From NCBI GenBank assembly GCA_946486465.1, contig CAMLTY010000006.1:1-40255 (forward strand): 40,255 nt of DNA, read 5' to 3'. The notes beneath the pieces are model-generated. The model saw only the letters and a list, made by a program, of their open reading frames with translations. It was not told where the DNA came from and did not search any database. This DNA comes from an uncultured Mycoplasmatota bacterium. Its GTDB lineage: Bacteria; Bacillota_I; Bacilli_A; RF39; UBA660. Below, piece by piece: positions 1-6,876 of this stretch (position 1 is its first letter; each line of letters starts with the position of its first letter). Made by a program: the position numbers and the translations under genes.

Positions 1-81
1 AAAAAGTGGGAGAACCCTTGCCATAGTAGGGAATTAAAAAAGTGGGAGAACCCTTGCCATAGTAGGGAGCTAAAAAGTGGG
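1..81 (+). repeat. Tandem direct repeats resembling a type III antitoxin RNA (ToxI-like)
   Basis: Two near-identical units at 1-35 and 36-71 are followed by a partial third at 72-81, which runs straight into a terminator. The unit is 35-36 nt. It starts with an A-run followed by GTGGGAGAACCC and ends AGTAGGG plus four or five variable bases. Within a unit, GTGG (6-9) can pair with CCAT (21-24) while CCCT (15-18) pairs with AGGG (28-31). These interleaved pairings would make an H-type pseudoknot, as known for ToxI RNAs. Repeats, terminator and then a ToxN-like start is the type III toxin-antitoxin order. The array may extend left of the window. There are no unique spacers, so it is not CRISPR. 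Confidence 0.7.
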
Positions 82-110
82 CGATTTTTAATTAAGTCGC
101 CCTTTTATTA
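79..110 (+). terminator. Rho-independent terminator between antitoxin repeats and toxin start
   Basis: GGGCGA (79-84) pairs with TCGCCC (97-102). The stem can be extended by three more pairs including a G-U, and a TTTTATTA tract follows. In type III systems an attenuating terminator at this place sets the ratio of antitoxin RNA to toxin mRNA. Confidence 0.8.
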
Positions 111-130
111 TATATTTTAAGGAGGTTCTA

Positions 131-196
131 ATGAATAAATTAAAAATATACTACATTGATAGTAATTATATCGATTATTTAAGAAAATATTTATAA
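131..196 (+). pseudogene. Truncated ToxN/AbiQ-like toxin (first 21 codons)
   Basis: The start codon follows a perfect Shine-Dalgarno (AAGGAGG, 119-125). The 21 residues begin MNKLKIYYIDSNYIDYLRKY, which resembles the N-terminus of ToxN/AbiQ endoribonucleases of type III toxin-antitoxin systems. Those proteins are normally about 150-200 residues. Here a stop occurs at 194-196 and the downstream frame is transposase-like, so the catalytic protein is gone. The assignment rests on this short match plus the repeat-terminator-gene architecture. The sequence alone cannot show whether the short peptide is still made. Confidence 0.6.
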
Positions 197-198
197 AG

Positions 199-1226
199 GG
201 TGGAGAAATATTAGATGGTAAAATAGAAAAAGTTTCAAAATATCAAGTCTCAATAAATCAAGAGATTCTGAATAGTTTAAAATATGATAATATCCCTCCA
301 GTAGATGAAAATGGAAATGTTATTACTTTTGATAATAGAAAAAGAAATTTTGACTCCAAACAATATAAAGAGCAAAAAGAAAGAAGAATTGAAAAACAAA
401 AAATAATAAAAGAATTAAGAGAGAGATTAAAAACTATTGATTGTCATGGAAAACAGGCTCTTGCCAAAGAATTTAACATATCATATTCAACATTATTAAA
501 ATATTCTAAAATGAGTGATGAAGAAGTAGAAAGTTTAAGTGAGATGAGAAAATATAAAGATAGAAAAAGTTTATTAGATAACTATCGTAATATTGTTTAT
601 AAAATGTTAATAGATAATATACCTCAAGAATATATTTTGGCTTATGTTTTAAAAGAAGGATATAAGGGTTCGATTAGTAATCTTAGTAGTTATATTATTA
701 TGGTAGCCAAAAACAATAATATTTCATATAAAAGTAAATTCCCGCTTCAAGATATTAAAATGGAATATCCTGATGATATTACCATTATTACAAGACAAGA
801 ACTTTTAAAAAATTTATTAACAATTGATGAGAAAAAGAAAAATAATGAAATTGGAAAGTATTTACCTATTATTGAAGATAAATATCCAATAATAAAAACT
901 ATTAAAACAATATTTACTGATTTCCACGATATTATATTTGGTAATGATATAGAATTATTAGATATATTTATAGAGTTATATAAAGATGATATACCATCAT
1001 TTTGTAATGGTTTAAAAAAGATATTGCCGCCGTTAGAAACGCAATATCTTCTGAAATAAATTCTGGATTTGTTGAAGGTAACAACAACAAATTCAAACTT
1101 ATCAAACGTATTGTATATGGAAAACAGAAATTATGCAACCTTTTTAAGAAAAGTTATTTATGTTTTTTGTCTACTTTAGACAACTTTGCTTTAGAAGAGA
1201 TTGTTGCACAAATATTAAGTTCATAA
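199..1226 (+). pseudogene. ISL3-family-like transposase remnant, frameshifted, N-terminus missing
   Basis: One frame is open from about 184 to 1059 and the matching C-terminal part continues in the -1 frame from 1020 to 1226. The middle has a helix-turn-helix-like stretch (KQALAKEFNISYSTLLKYSK). The shifted part contains SGFVEGNNNKFKLIKRIVYG, the typical C-terminal DDE-region motif (N-G-x-V-E-G-x-N-x-K-x-K-x-I-K-R-x-x-Y-G) of ISL3-type transposases. The N-terminal zinc-binding region is absent; the open frame instead runs into the truncated toxN start. The frames meet at AAAAAAG (1014-1020). Most likely this is a dead remnant left when an element disrupted the toxin gene. Confidence 0.7.
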
Positions 1227-1228
1227 TA

Positions 1229-1251
1229 AAAAGTAGGAATATATCCTACTT
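1229..1251 (-). terminator. Terminator of the 100-residue hypothetical gene, possibly bidirectional
   Basis: AAGTAGGA (1231-1238) pairs with TCCTACTT (1244-1251) across a 5-nt loop. Read on the minus strand it is followed by TTTATTATG. The stop codon at 1246-1248 lies inside the stem. It may also end plus-strand transcripts from the transposase remnant. Confidence 0.65.
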
Positions 1252-1548
1252 CCTATTATTGGTTAATCCGCAAACTTTCGGAAGAACCCTTAAATTATCT
1301 AATTCTTTTTTATTACTTAAATGTTGATCTCTCATTAACTGTAATAACTTTACTTTATTCTCTTCTATATTAGTATATCTTGGTTTAGAACCATCTGCCA
1401 TATAAACTACTAGATTATTATAATCTTCTGTAGCTATCTCAACAGCAGAAGCATTTTTTCTAGTATTTTTTTGAATAGTACCTTTTTCTACTTCAAACCT
1501 CATTATATACTTATTACTATTTTTATCTTCATCTCTAATTACTTTCAT
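1246..1548 (-). CDS. Hypothetical protein, 100 residues
   Basis: Not recognised. This is a soluble, mixed-charge protein without membrane segments, starting MKVIRDEDKNSNKYIMRFEV and followed by a beta-rich first half and a lysine/glutamate-rich helical second half. GAGGAAG precedes the ATG at good spacing, and the stop codon lies in a terminator stem, so it looks like a real single-gene unit. It stands between the rpmF terminator and the transposase remnant and could be accessory. Composition is like the surrounding genes. No function is proposed. Confidence 0.6.
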   Translation of the reverse strand: MKVIRDEDKNSNKYIMRFEVEKGTIQKNTRKNASAVEIATEDYNNLVVYMADGSKPRYTNIEENKVKLLQLMRDQHLSNKKELDNLRVLPKVCGLTNNRK

Positions 1549-1599
1549 AACTCTTCCTCTTTTCTGTGCCTATATACTATCACAAGAAAGAAAAAATAA

Positions 1600-1622
1600 C
1601 AAAAAAAGACTTTATTAAGCCT
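1600..1622 (-). terminator. Terminator of rpmF
   Basis: On the minus strand AGGCTT and AAGTCT (1617-1622 and 1607-1612) pair around a 4-nt loop and are followed by seven T residues. The rpmF stop codon (1615-1617) is inside the hairpin. Confidence 0.7.
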
Positions 1623-1830
1623 CTTCTTTCTCTGTCATATCAACAACTGTTTTTCCTTTATAACTTCCACATTTAGGACAAACACGATGAGCTTTAATCA
1701 TTTCTCCACAGTTAGGACATTTAACCATTCCTGGTACGTCAATTGCATTATGACTTCTTCTCATTCTTTTTCTTGTTTTAGATACCTTTCTAAAAGGAAC
1801 TGCAAACATTTGAATATCTAACTTTAACAT
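1615..1830 (-). CDS. rpmF: 50S ribosomal protein bL32 with N-terminal Prp-like leader
   Basis: bL32 is a small zinc-binding protein of the large ribosomal subunit. The core [18 protein letters not shown] and the four cysteines (C38, C41, C51, C54) of its zinc ribbon are present. The ATG at 1828-1830 has AGAAGGAG 8 nt upstream, so the protein starts [10 protein letters not shown] before the usual Ala-Val-Pro-Phe N-terminus. A GTG nine bases further upstream lies against the ribosome binding site and is unlikely to be used. The first ten residues closely match the M-L-x-L-D-L-Q-F-F-A leader of firmicute bL27, which the Prp protease removes before the Ala. Cleavage after F9 would leave exactly the normal mature bL32 end. 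The gene follows the DUF177 gene, as in most bacteria. Confidence 0.93.
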   Translation of the reverse strand: MLKLDIQMFAVPFRKVSKTRKRMRRSHNAIDVPGMVKCPNCGEMIKAHRVCPKCGSYKGKTVVDMTEKEEA

Positions 1831-1835
1831 TATTA

Positions 1836-2300
1836 TCACTCCTTCTCTATTTCTTTTAATAAATCTTTAAAGGGATTATTAGTATTTACCTTTTTCTCAT
1901 CTTCACTAATAACTCTCCATCCATCCCCTTTATATTCATCATAATTAGTAACTTCGCTATAGCGAATAGGGATCTCTAGTACTATATTTTCCCATAAAAT
2001 GCTAATAATATCAAGAGTAAATTGATCTTTTTCTAAGAATTCAGCCACATTTTCACTTATTTTAAAGGAAAAAGGATAATTTACTGGCTCTAAACTAACA
2101 GAATCATTTAATTTCATTGTAGAAGAACAATCTAATTCTAATAATAAATCATTAACATCCGGATATGTTAGATTACCTTTTACTTTAACTTTCGCTAAAT
2201 CTATTATATTAGTATTAGCATATTCTTCTTTAGGAATAGTAAATTCTTCATCTATTGATATATTATTAACATCACCATCTAACAACTCTTTTATGTTCAT
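1836..2300 (-). CDS. YceD/DUF177 family protein
   Basis: The protein belongs to the DUF177 (YceD) family, which is almost always encoded just before rpmF and has been linked to ribosome or 23S rRNA maturation. Features are the N-terminal [10 protein letters not shown] strand region, a central beta-rich part with the conserved L-x-L-D-C-S stretch near residues 53-58, and the C-terminal [13 protein letters not shown] (N-P-F-x-x-L-K). Length, about 155 residues, is normal. The ATG at 2298-2300 has GGTG at 6 nt spacing; an ATG four codons upstream (2312) overlaps the end of the HD gene and has a poor site. Its TGA lies 5 nt before the rpmF ATG, so the two are surely co-transcribed. Confidence 0.85.
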   Translation of the reverse strand: MNIKELLDGDVNNISIDEEFTIPKEEYANTNIIDLAKVKVKGNLTYPDVNDLLLELDCSSTMKLNDSVSLEPVNYPFSFKISENVAEFLEKDQFTLDIISILWENIVLEIPIRYSEVTNYDEYKGDGWRVISEDEKKVNTNNPFKDLLKEIEKE

Positions 2301-2305
2301 AAGGT

Positions 2306-2851
2306 TCACCATCTCTTGAAAAATACCATGAATAATAAAATAACCATACTACAAGCGACAGACATATTTTCCTTTAAGACATAACTTCTCTCATAGAAGC
2401 AAGCGATATCATCAACAACATTGACTATCCAACTTTCTAAATATCTTGGAAGTGTCTTACCTACAGGAAACATATGAGCTTTAATTATATCTTGCTCTAA
2501 GTCATTTAAATCAAAATACTTACTAGAGTTTTCTAAAGCAATTTTAGGATGATTTACTAACATATGAGCTCTTTTCTCATCATACTCATCTAAAAAGAAA
2601 TCATGTAAAGCCGCTCCTCTTGTTGTACTTCTATAATCTAAATGACAAAACTTAGTTACTTTATATGAATAGTAAGCAACTCTCATCATATGCGAATATC
2701 TATCCATTCCATGATGGACACAATTCTTTGTCTTTTGATACTCACTATTACTAACAATTGGCATTATTATATTATTAAACTCCTCACTTGGATAAAAAGT
2801 CCTCATAATAGCGTCCAACCACCACTTTCTTTTTTCACTTTTCATAAGCAT
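2306..2851 (-). CDS. HD-domain phosphohydrolase-like protein with C-terminal membrane segment
   Basis: An HD-type metal hydrolase fold is suggested by the ordered motifs HHGMDRYSHMMRVA, ALHDFFLDEY (the His-Asp pair) and a later MLVNHPKIALEN with another conserved His. The family hydrolyses phosphate esters, often nucleotides, but the substrate here is unknown. The last 25 residues (VACSMVILLFMVFF) form a hydrophobic segment that may tether it to the membrane. Start choice: the ATG at 2849-2851 has no Shine-Dalgarno but lies just at the expected transcription start of a near-consensus promoter, so the message may be leaderless. A second ATG at 2843-2845 is possible. It is followed closely by the DUF177 and rpmF genes, which it probably leads as an operon. 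Confidence 0.75.
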   Translation of the reverse strand: MLMKSEKRKWWLDAIMRTFYPSEEFNNIIMPIVSNSEYQKTKNCVHHGMDRYSHMMRVAYYSYKVTKFCHLDYRSTTRGAALHDFFLDEYDEKRAHMLVNHPKIALENSSKYFDLNDLEQDIIKAHMFPVGKTLPRYLESWIVNVVDDIACFYERSYVLKENMSVACSMVILLFMVFFKRW

Positions 2852-2856
2852 ATATA

Positions 2857-2885
2857 ATTTTACCACAAATCTAGCACTTTATCAA
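2857..2885 (-). promoter_or_regulatory. Sigma-A promoter for HD gene-DUF177-rpmF
   Basis: On the minus strand there is TTGATA (2880-2885), a 17-nt spacer and TAAAAT (2857-2862). The predicted transcription start falls at about 2850-2851, the A of the proposed start codon. Confidence 0.75.
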
Positions 2886-2910
2886 GTTTACAGGACTACT
2901 TGACACTTAC

Positions 2911-3972
2911 TTAACTTATCTCGGCTTTAACTTTTTTAACGCCTTTTTTGATATCATTTTTAAAGAATCTATAACTTGCTGATATTAATATATATACTGG
3001 TAAAGCGATAATTATACCAAGAGGTCCTCCCACTGTTCCCCCAATTGATACCATCATAATCGTAATTAATGGGTTTACATTATTTGTCTTACCATAGACT
3101 CTAGGAGATATAACATAACCATCTAACTGAGGGAATATTAAACATATTACTAAGGTGGCGATAAATAATGATGGACTTATGACTGATGCTGTTAAAAGTG
3201 CAAGTAAGTTGGTAATAAGTCCTCCAAAATAAGGAATAACGGTAGTAAGGGAAGCTAGAACTCCAAATAAGAACCAGTTAGGATGTCCTACTATTAAAAA
3301 GACAAGAGAATATTCAAAGAACTGAATAACCATAAAGGTTAAAAGGCCTTTTAAATAATTACTAAGCTCAGTATCCAAAGCTTTAACATAACGATAATAC
3401 TTATATTTCGCTTGTTTTAAGAAGTTTGCCACTACCTCTCTAATCTTATCCATATAAGCAAGGAAATAGATAGAAACAACATAGCAAATTACTACTTTAC
3501 CTAAAAATGATGCCGTTTTACCTACTATATCAATGGTACCATCTTTTAGAAAGTTACCTAAACTAGTAATAATATCGTTTAAATAACCTTCACTACTATC
3601 AGTTATAAAGTCTAAATTTATATTAAATTTATCTCCTACATCTTCTATTACTTTACCAAAGTTAGTAGCAAACATCACAAGTTGATTATATAGAAGTGGT
3701 AAAGTTATAACTAATAAAGCGATGATAATAGCAGAGACAGCAACAACTACAATAGTAACAGCAAGAGATTTTCTAACCCCTTTTTCTACTAGTTTTCTTA
3801 CTATAGGATTAAGGGCATAAGAAATAGCAAAGGCAATGATAAAAGGCATACAGATACTAATAATAGATGAAAAGATATTAAACCAAGTACCTATATTAGT
3901 AACTATAATATACAAAAGTCCCATAAGGATTAAAAAGTTTAATAATTTATAATTTATTCTATTTTTATACAT
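2911..3972 (-). CDS. AI-2E family (PerM/YtvI-like) membrane transporter
   Basis: This 353-residue polytopic membrane protein belongs to the AI-2E/PerM permease family, whose members include Na+/H+ antiporters and proposed exporters; the substrate cannot be read from sequence. It has two N-terminal hydrophobic helices (about 10-55), a third at 65-95, an extra-membrane region at about 100-150, and a C-terminal bundle. The latter holds the conserved PYFGG (TTVIPYFGGLITNL) and the P-Q-x-D-G-Y-x-x-x-P-R-x-x-G-K stretch (PQLDGYVISPRVYGKTNNVN). A GGAGAG site precedes the ATG. The gene starts 2 nt after the dtd stop and is the last in the comN-to-permease run. Confidence 0.88.
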   Translation of the reverse strand: MYKNRINYKLLNFLILMGLLYIIVTNIGTWFNIFSSIISICMPFIIAFAISYALNPIVRKLVEKGVRKSLAVTIVVVAVSAIIIALLVITLPLLYNQLVMFATNFGKVIEDVGDKFNINLDFITDSSEGYLNDIITSLGNFLKDGTIDIVGKTASFLGKVVICYVVSIYFLAYMDKIREVVANFLKQAKYKYYRYVKALDTELSNYLKGLLTFMVIQFFEYSLVFLIVGHPNWFLFGVLASLTTVIPYFGGLITNLLALLTASVISPSLFIATLVICLIFPQLDGYVISPRVYGKTNNVNPLITIMMVSIGGTVGGPLGIIIALPVYILISASYRFFKNDIKKGVKKVKAEIS

Positions 3973-3974
3973 AA

Positions 3975-4409
3975 TTATCTCTCCAACATAATTGTAGTAG
4001 GTCCCATATTAGTTAAAGATATCTCCATATCAGCACCAAAGATACCAGCTTTACAAGGAACATATTCATTTAAACATTTATTAAAATATTCATAAAGTAA
4101 CTTTGCTTTCTCTCCACCCATCGCTTTAATATAACTAGGTCTATTACCTTTAGTAGTATCAGCATATAAAGTAAACTGAGATATCGATAAAATAGAGCCT
4201 TTAGTATCTAAGATAGATAAGTTCATTACACCATTACTATCAGGAAATATTCTAAGATTAAGGATCTTTTTTACCATCCATAAAACAGTATCTTTATTAT
4301 CTGTATCAGTAAAACCAACAAGTAACATTAAGCCATCATCTATTTCACTAATATTCTTACCTTTAACAACACATTTAGCATTACTGCATCTTTGAACTAA
4401 GACTCTCAT
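3975..4409 (-). CDS. dtd: D-aminoacyl-tRNA deacylase
   Basis: Dtd hydrolyses D-amino acids from mischarged tRNA, proofreading chirality in the cytosol. The 144-residue protein has MRVLVQRCSNAKC at the N-terminus, the SQFTLYAD active-site motif (about 77-84) and the C-terminal N-x-G-P-x-T motif (TNMGPTTIML) that carries the cross-subunit Gly-cis-Pro element. Length and both motifs are canonical. Its start overlaps the end of rel by 4 nt (ATGA), and the rel-dtd pairing is common in Bacillota. Confidence 0.96.
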   Translation of the reverse strand: MRVLVQRCSNAKCVVKGKNISEIDDGLMLLVGFTDTDNKDTVLWMVKKILNLRIFPDSNGVMNLSILDTKGSILSISQFTLYADTTKGNRPSYIKAMGGEKAKLLYEYFNKCLNEYVPCKAGIFGADMEISLTNMGPTTIMLER

Positions 4410-6559
4410 GATATCAACCTTTCTACACTTGTAATATATGGTAAATTATTTAAATCTAGTATTAATTTATTTAAGTGTTCTAAATCTCTAACTACTACTT
4501 CCATCTCATAAGTAGCATATTCATCTCTATTTACTGTTTTAATACTAGTAATAGAAACATTATCTTTACTAACCGTACTAGTAATATCAACTAGTTTATT
4601 ATCTAGGGTATCTGTTCTAATAATTAAGTCACTATAATACTTATTAGTAGGTTTATCATCCCAACTTACTTTGATACATCTATCATCCATACTTGCTAAG
4701 TTACGGCAAGTACTTCTATGAATAGTAATACCATTACCTCTTGTAATATAACCAACAATATCATCACCATGAACTGGTTTACAGCATGAAGCAATACTTA
4801 CTTTTATTTTGTCTATTCCATCAACTATTATGTCTGAAGCACTATCATTTATTTTGACAATATTTTTAAGTAGTTTAGGCTTCTCTTCTTCTTTTTTCTC
4901 ATAGTTTATATTAATAACATTATTAGGAGTATGTTTACCACTACCTATATCATAGTATAAGTCATCAAGATTATCTATTTTTAAAGTTTTATAGACTTCT
5001 TTAATTTTCTCATCACTATAAAAGTCATTAAGAGGTATTTTTCTTTTTCTTAACTCTTTTTCTAAGAATTCTTTTCCTCGTTCTACTAGAACTTCTTTTT
5101 CATTCTTACTAAAGTAACTCTTAATCTTATTACGTGCCCCTGTAGTTTTAACGATATTTAACCACTCTTTTGATGGATGGGCACTTTTATTGGTATTTAT
5201 TTTAACTATATCATTACTCTTTAACTCATAATCCAAAGGAACAATATTTCCATTAACAAAAGCCCCAACTGTAGTCTCCCCTACTTTACTATGAACTTTA
5301 TATGCAAAGTCTAAAGGAGTCGATCCTTTAGGTAATTCAAAGACATCTCCTTTAGGAGTAAAGACATAGATATTATTATTTAAAACTTCATCTTTAACAG
5401 AACTTACAAAGTCTTCACTACTCATCTTATCGTTTTCTAACTCCATTATCTCTTTAAAGAATTGAAGCTTTTGGGTAGTTAAAGACTGAAGATTAGCCGT
5501 TTTATTACTACCACCATTTTCTTTATATGCCCAGTGGGAAGCGATACCATTTTCGGCAACTTCATCCATTTCATAAGTTCTAATTTGAATTTCAAATAGA
5601 TAACCATCTATACCAAAGACAGTTGTATGAAGGGACTGATACATATTAGGCTTAGGCATAGCGATATAGTCTTTAAACCGTTTTGGTAGTGGTCTAAACT
5701 TAGAATGGATTAAACCTAGAGCAAGATAACAGTCTTGTTCAGTATCTACTAAAACTCTTAAAGCCAGTAAATCATAGATATCACTAAACTTCTTACCTTT
5801 ATCTAATTTATTATAGATACTATAAATACTTTTAGCACGTCCCTTTATCTGATGAGGTATATGATGTTCATTTAATAGTTCTGTTACTTCTTCTTGCATC
5901 TCATAAACAGTTGTATCTCGTTCTGCTTTTGTTTTATTAAGTTTATCAGCAATATCATAGAATACTGTTGGTTTTAAATAACGAAGCGATAAGTCTTCAA
6001 GTTCACTTTTTATTTTATGAATACCTAAGTGATGGGCAAGAGGTGCAAAGATTTCAAGAACTTCTTTAGACTTTTTCTTTTGTTTTTCAACAGGAGTTGC
6101 CCATAATGTTCTCATATTATGAAGTCTATCTGCAAGCTTAACAATAATTACTCTAACATCCTCACTCATCCCAACAATTATCTTTTTATAGTATTCTACT
6201 AAATATTCATTATCAGTAGAAAAGTGAAGTCTACCTAATTTAGTAACACCATCTACTATTTTATAGACAGTAAGACCAAACTTTTCTTTAAACTCATCTA
6301 TATCTACATCACAGTCTTCTATTACATCATGTAAAAGTCCTGCCATCAAACACACACTATCTGCATAAATAGATGTAAGTATCAAAGTAACATTAAGGGG
6401 ATGAATAATATATTCCTCCCCACTCTTACGATACTGTCCAGCATGTTTTTCTTTAGCATAGTAATAAGCATCAAGTATCTTTTCTCGCTCTTTAGGATCT
6501 TTTATATAAGAGTCTACTTTATCCATTAAATCATCTATTGTAATAGTATCTTTTTTCAC
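4406..6559 (-). CDS. rel: Bifunctional (p)ppGpp synthetase/hydrolase Rel
   Basis: Rel makes and degrades the alarmone (p)ppGpp on the ribosome in amino-acid starvation. The domain order is complete: an HD hydrolase with YIIHPLNV and LLHDVIED (about residues 50-90), a synthetase region at about 240-350 containing RFKDYIAMPKPNMYQSLHTT, a TGS domain at about 395-460 (YVFTPKGDVFELP), a zinc-finger-like region with SCCKPVHGD, and a C-terminal ACT domain. The RxKD form of the synthetase loop (RFKD) is that of bifunctional enzymes. A GAGGGG site lies 8 nt before the GTG at 6557-6559, preferred to the GTG three codons upstream (6568), which abuts the site. It is co-transcribed with dtd. Confidence 0.96.
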   Translation of the reverse strand: MKKDTITIDDLMDKVDSYIKDPKEREKILDAYYYAKEKHAGQYRKSGEEYIIHPLNVTLILTSIYADSVCLMAGLLHDVIEDCDVDIDEFKEKFGLTVYKIVDGVTKLGRLHFSTDNEYLVEYYKKIIVGMSEDVRVIIVKLADRLHNMRTLWATPVEKQKKKSKEVLEIFAPLAHHLGIHKIKSELEDLSLRYLKPTVFYDIADKLNKTKAERDTTVYEMQEEVTELLNEHHIPHQIKGRAKSIYSIYNKLDKGKKFSDIYDLLALRVLVDTEQDCYLALGLIHSKFRPLPKRFKDYIAMPKPNMYQSLHTTVFGIDGYLFEIQIRTYEMDEVAENGIASHWAYKENGGSNKTANLQSLTTQKLQFFKEIMELENDKMSSEDFVSSVKDEVLNNNIYVFTPKGDVFELPKGSTPLDFAYKVHSKVGETTVGAFVNGNIVPLDYELKSNDIVKINTNKSAHPSKEWLNIVKTTGARNKIKSYFSKNEKEVLVERGKEFLEKELRKRKIPLNDFYSDEKIKEVYKTLKIDNLDDLYYDIGSGKHTPNNVININYEKKEEEKPKLLKNIVKINDSASDIIVDGIDKIKVSIASCCKPVHGDDIVGYITRGNGITIHRSTCRNLASMDDRCIKVSWDDKPTNKYYSDLIIRTDTLDNKLVDITSTVSKDNVSITSIKTVNRDEYATYEMEVVVRDLEHLNKLILDLNNLPYITSVERLIS

Positions 6560-6593
6560 GTCTTTCACCCCTCATTAAATTACTAATTGAAGT

Positions 6594-6860
6594 TTATCTT
6601 TTCTTTTTTTTATATACATTGCCCCTATCTTCTCCATAAAACCGTTCTGCTGCTCTTTTAGCTCTAAGATACTTATTTCTATTAGGTCCTAATAGCAGAG
6701 CCTTTTCTGTAATTTCATCATGCTCTCTCAATTCCCTTGCAAGCGCACGATTTACATGATCATATTTATCATCACCACGTTCTCTATTTACTATTTCACG
6801 ATAACAATACCAAAAATAAGGATTATCATAATCATTATGTTTATTCTTTTTATTTTTCAA
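6594..6860 (-). CDS. Hypothetical basic protein, 88 residues
   Basis: Not recognised. The protein is rich in Lys, Arg, Asn and Tyr, with a predicted helical core (YREIVNRERGDDKYDHVNRA) and a basic tail ending KKKKR. This suggests an RNA- or ribosome-associated role, but that is only a guess from charge. The start is probably the TTG at 6858-6860, because GGAGG (6870-6874) sits 8 nt before it; an ATG further upstream (6884) has this site inside its codons. It lies between secDF and rel in the same direction and is probably co-transcribed. Confidence 0.65.
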   Translation of the reverse strand: MKNKKNKHNDYDNPYFWYCYREIVNRERGDDKYDHVNRALARELREHDEITEKALLLGPNRNKYLRAKRAAERFYGEDRGNVYKKKKR

Positions 6861-6876
6861 ATTAATCAACCTCCAA

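Noticed and set aside
1-81. CRISPR array fragment
   Set aside because: The whole 35-36 nt unit is repeated back to back with no unique spacers, and no cas genes are present; the terminator and ToxN-like start fit a type III antitoxin better.
1014-1048. Functional programmed frameshift in the left transposase
   Set aside because: Not accepted as functional: the N-terminal domain is missing and the hairpin begins directly at the heptamer. Kept only as a finding to check.
6594-6860. Ribosomal protein assignment for the basic 88-residue protein
   Set aside because: Charge and size are suggestive but no ribosomal protein signature is present.
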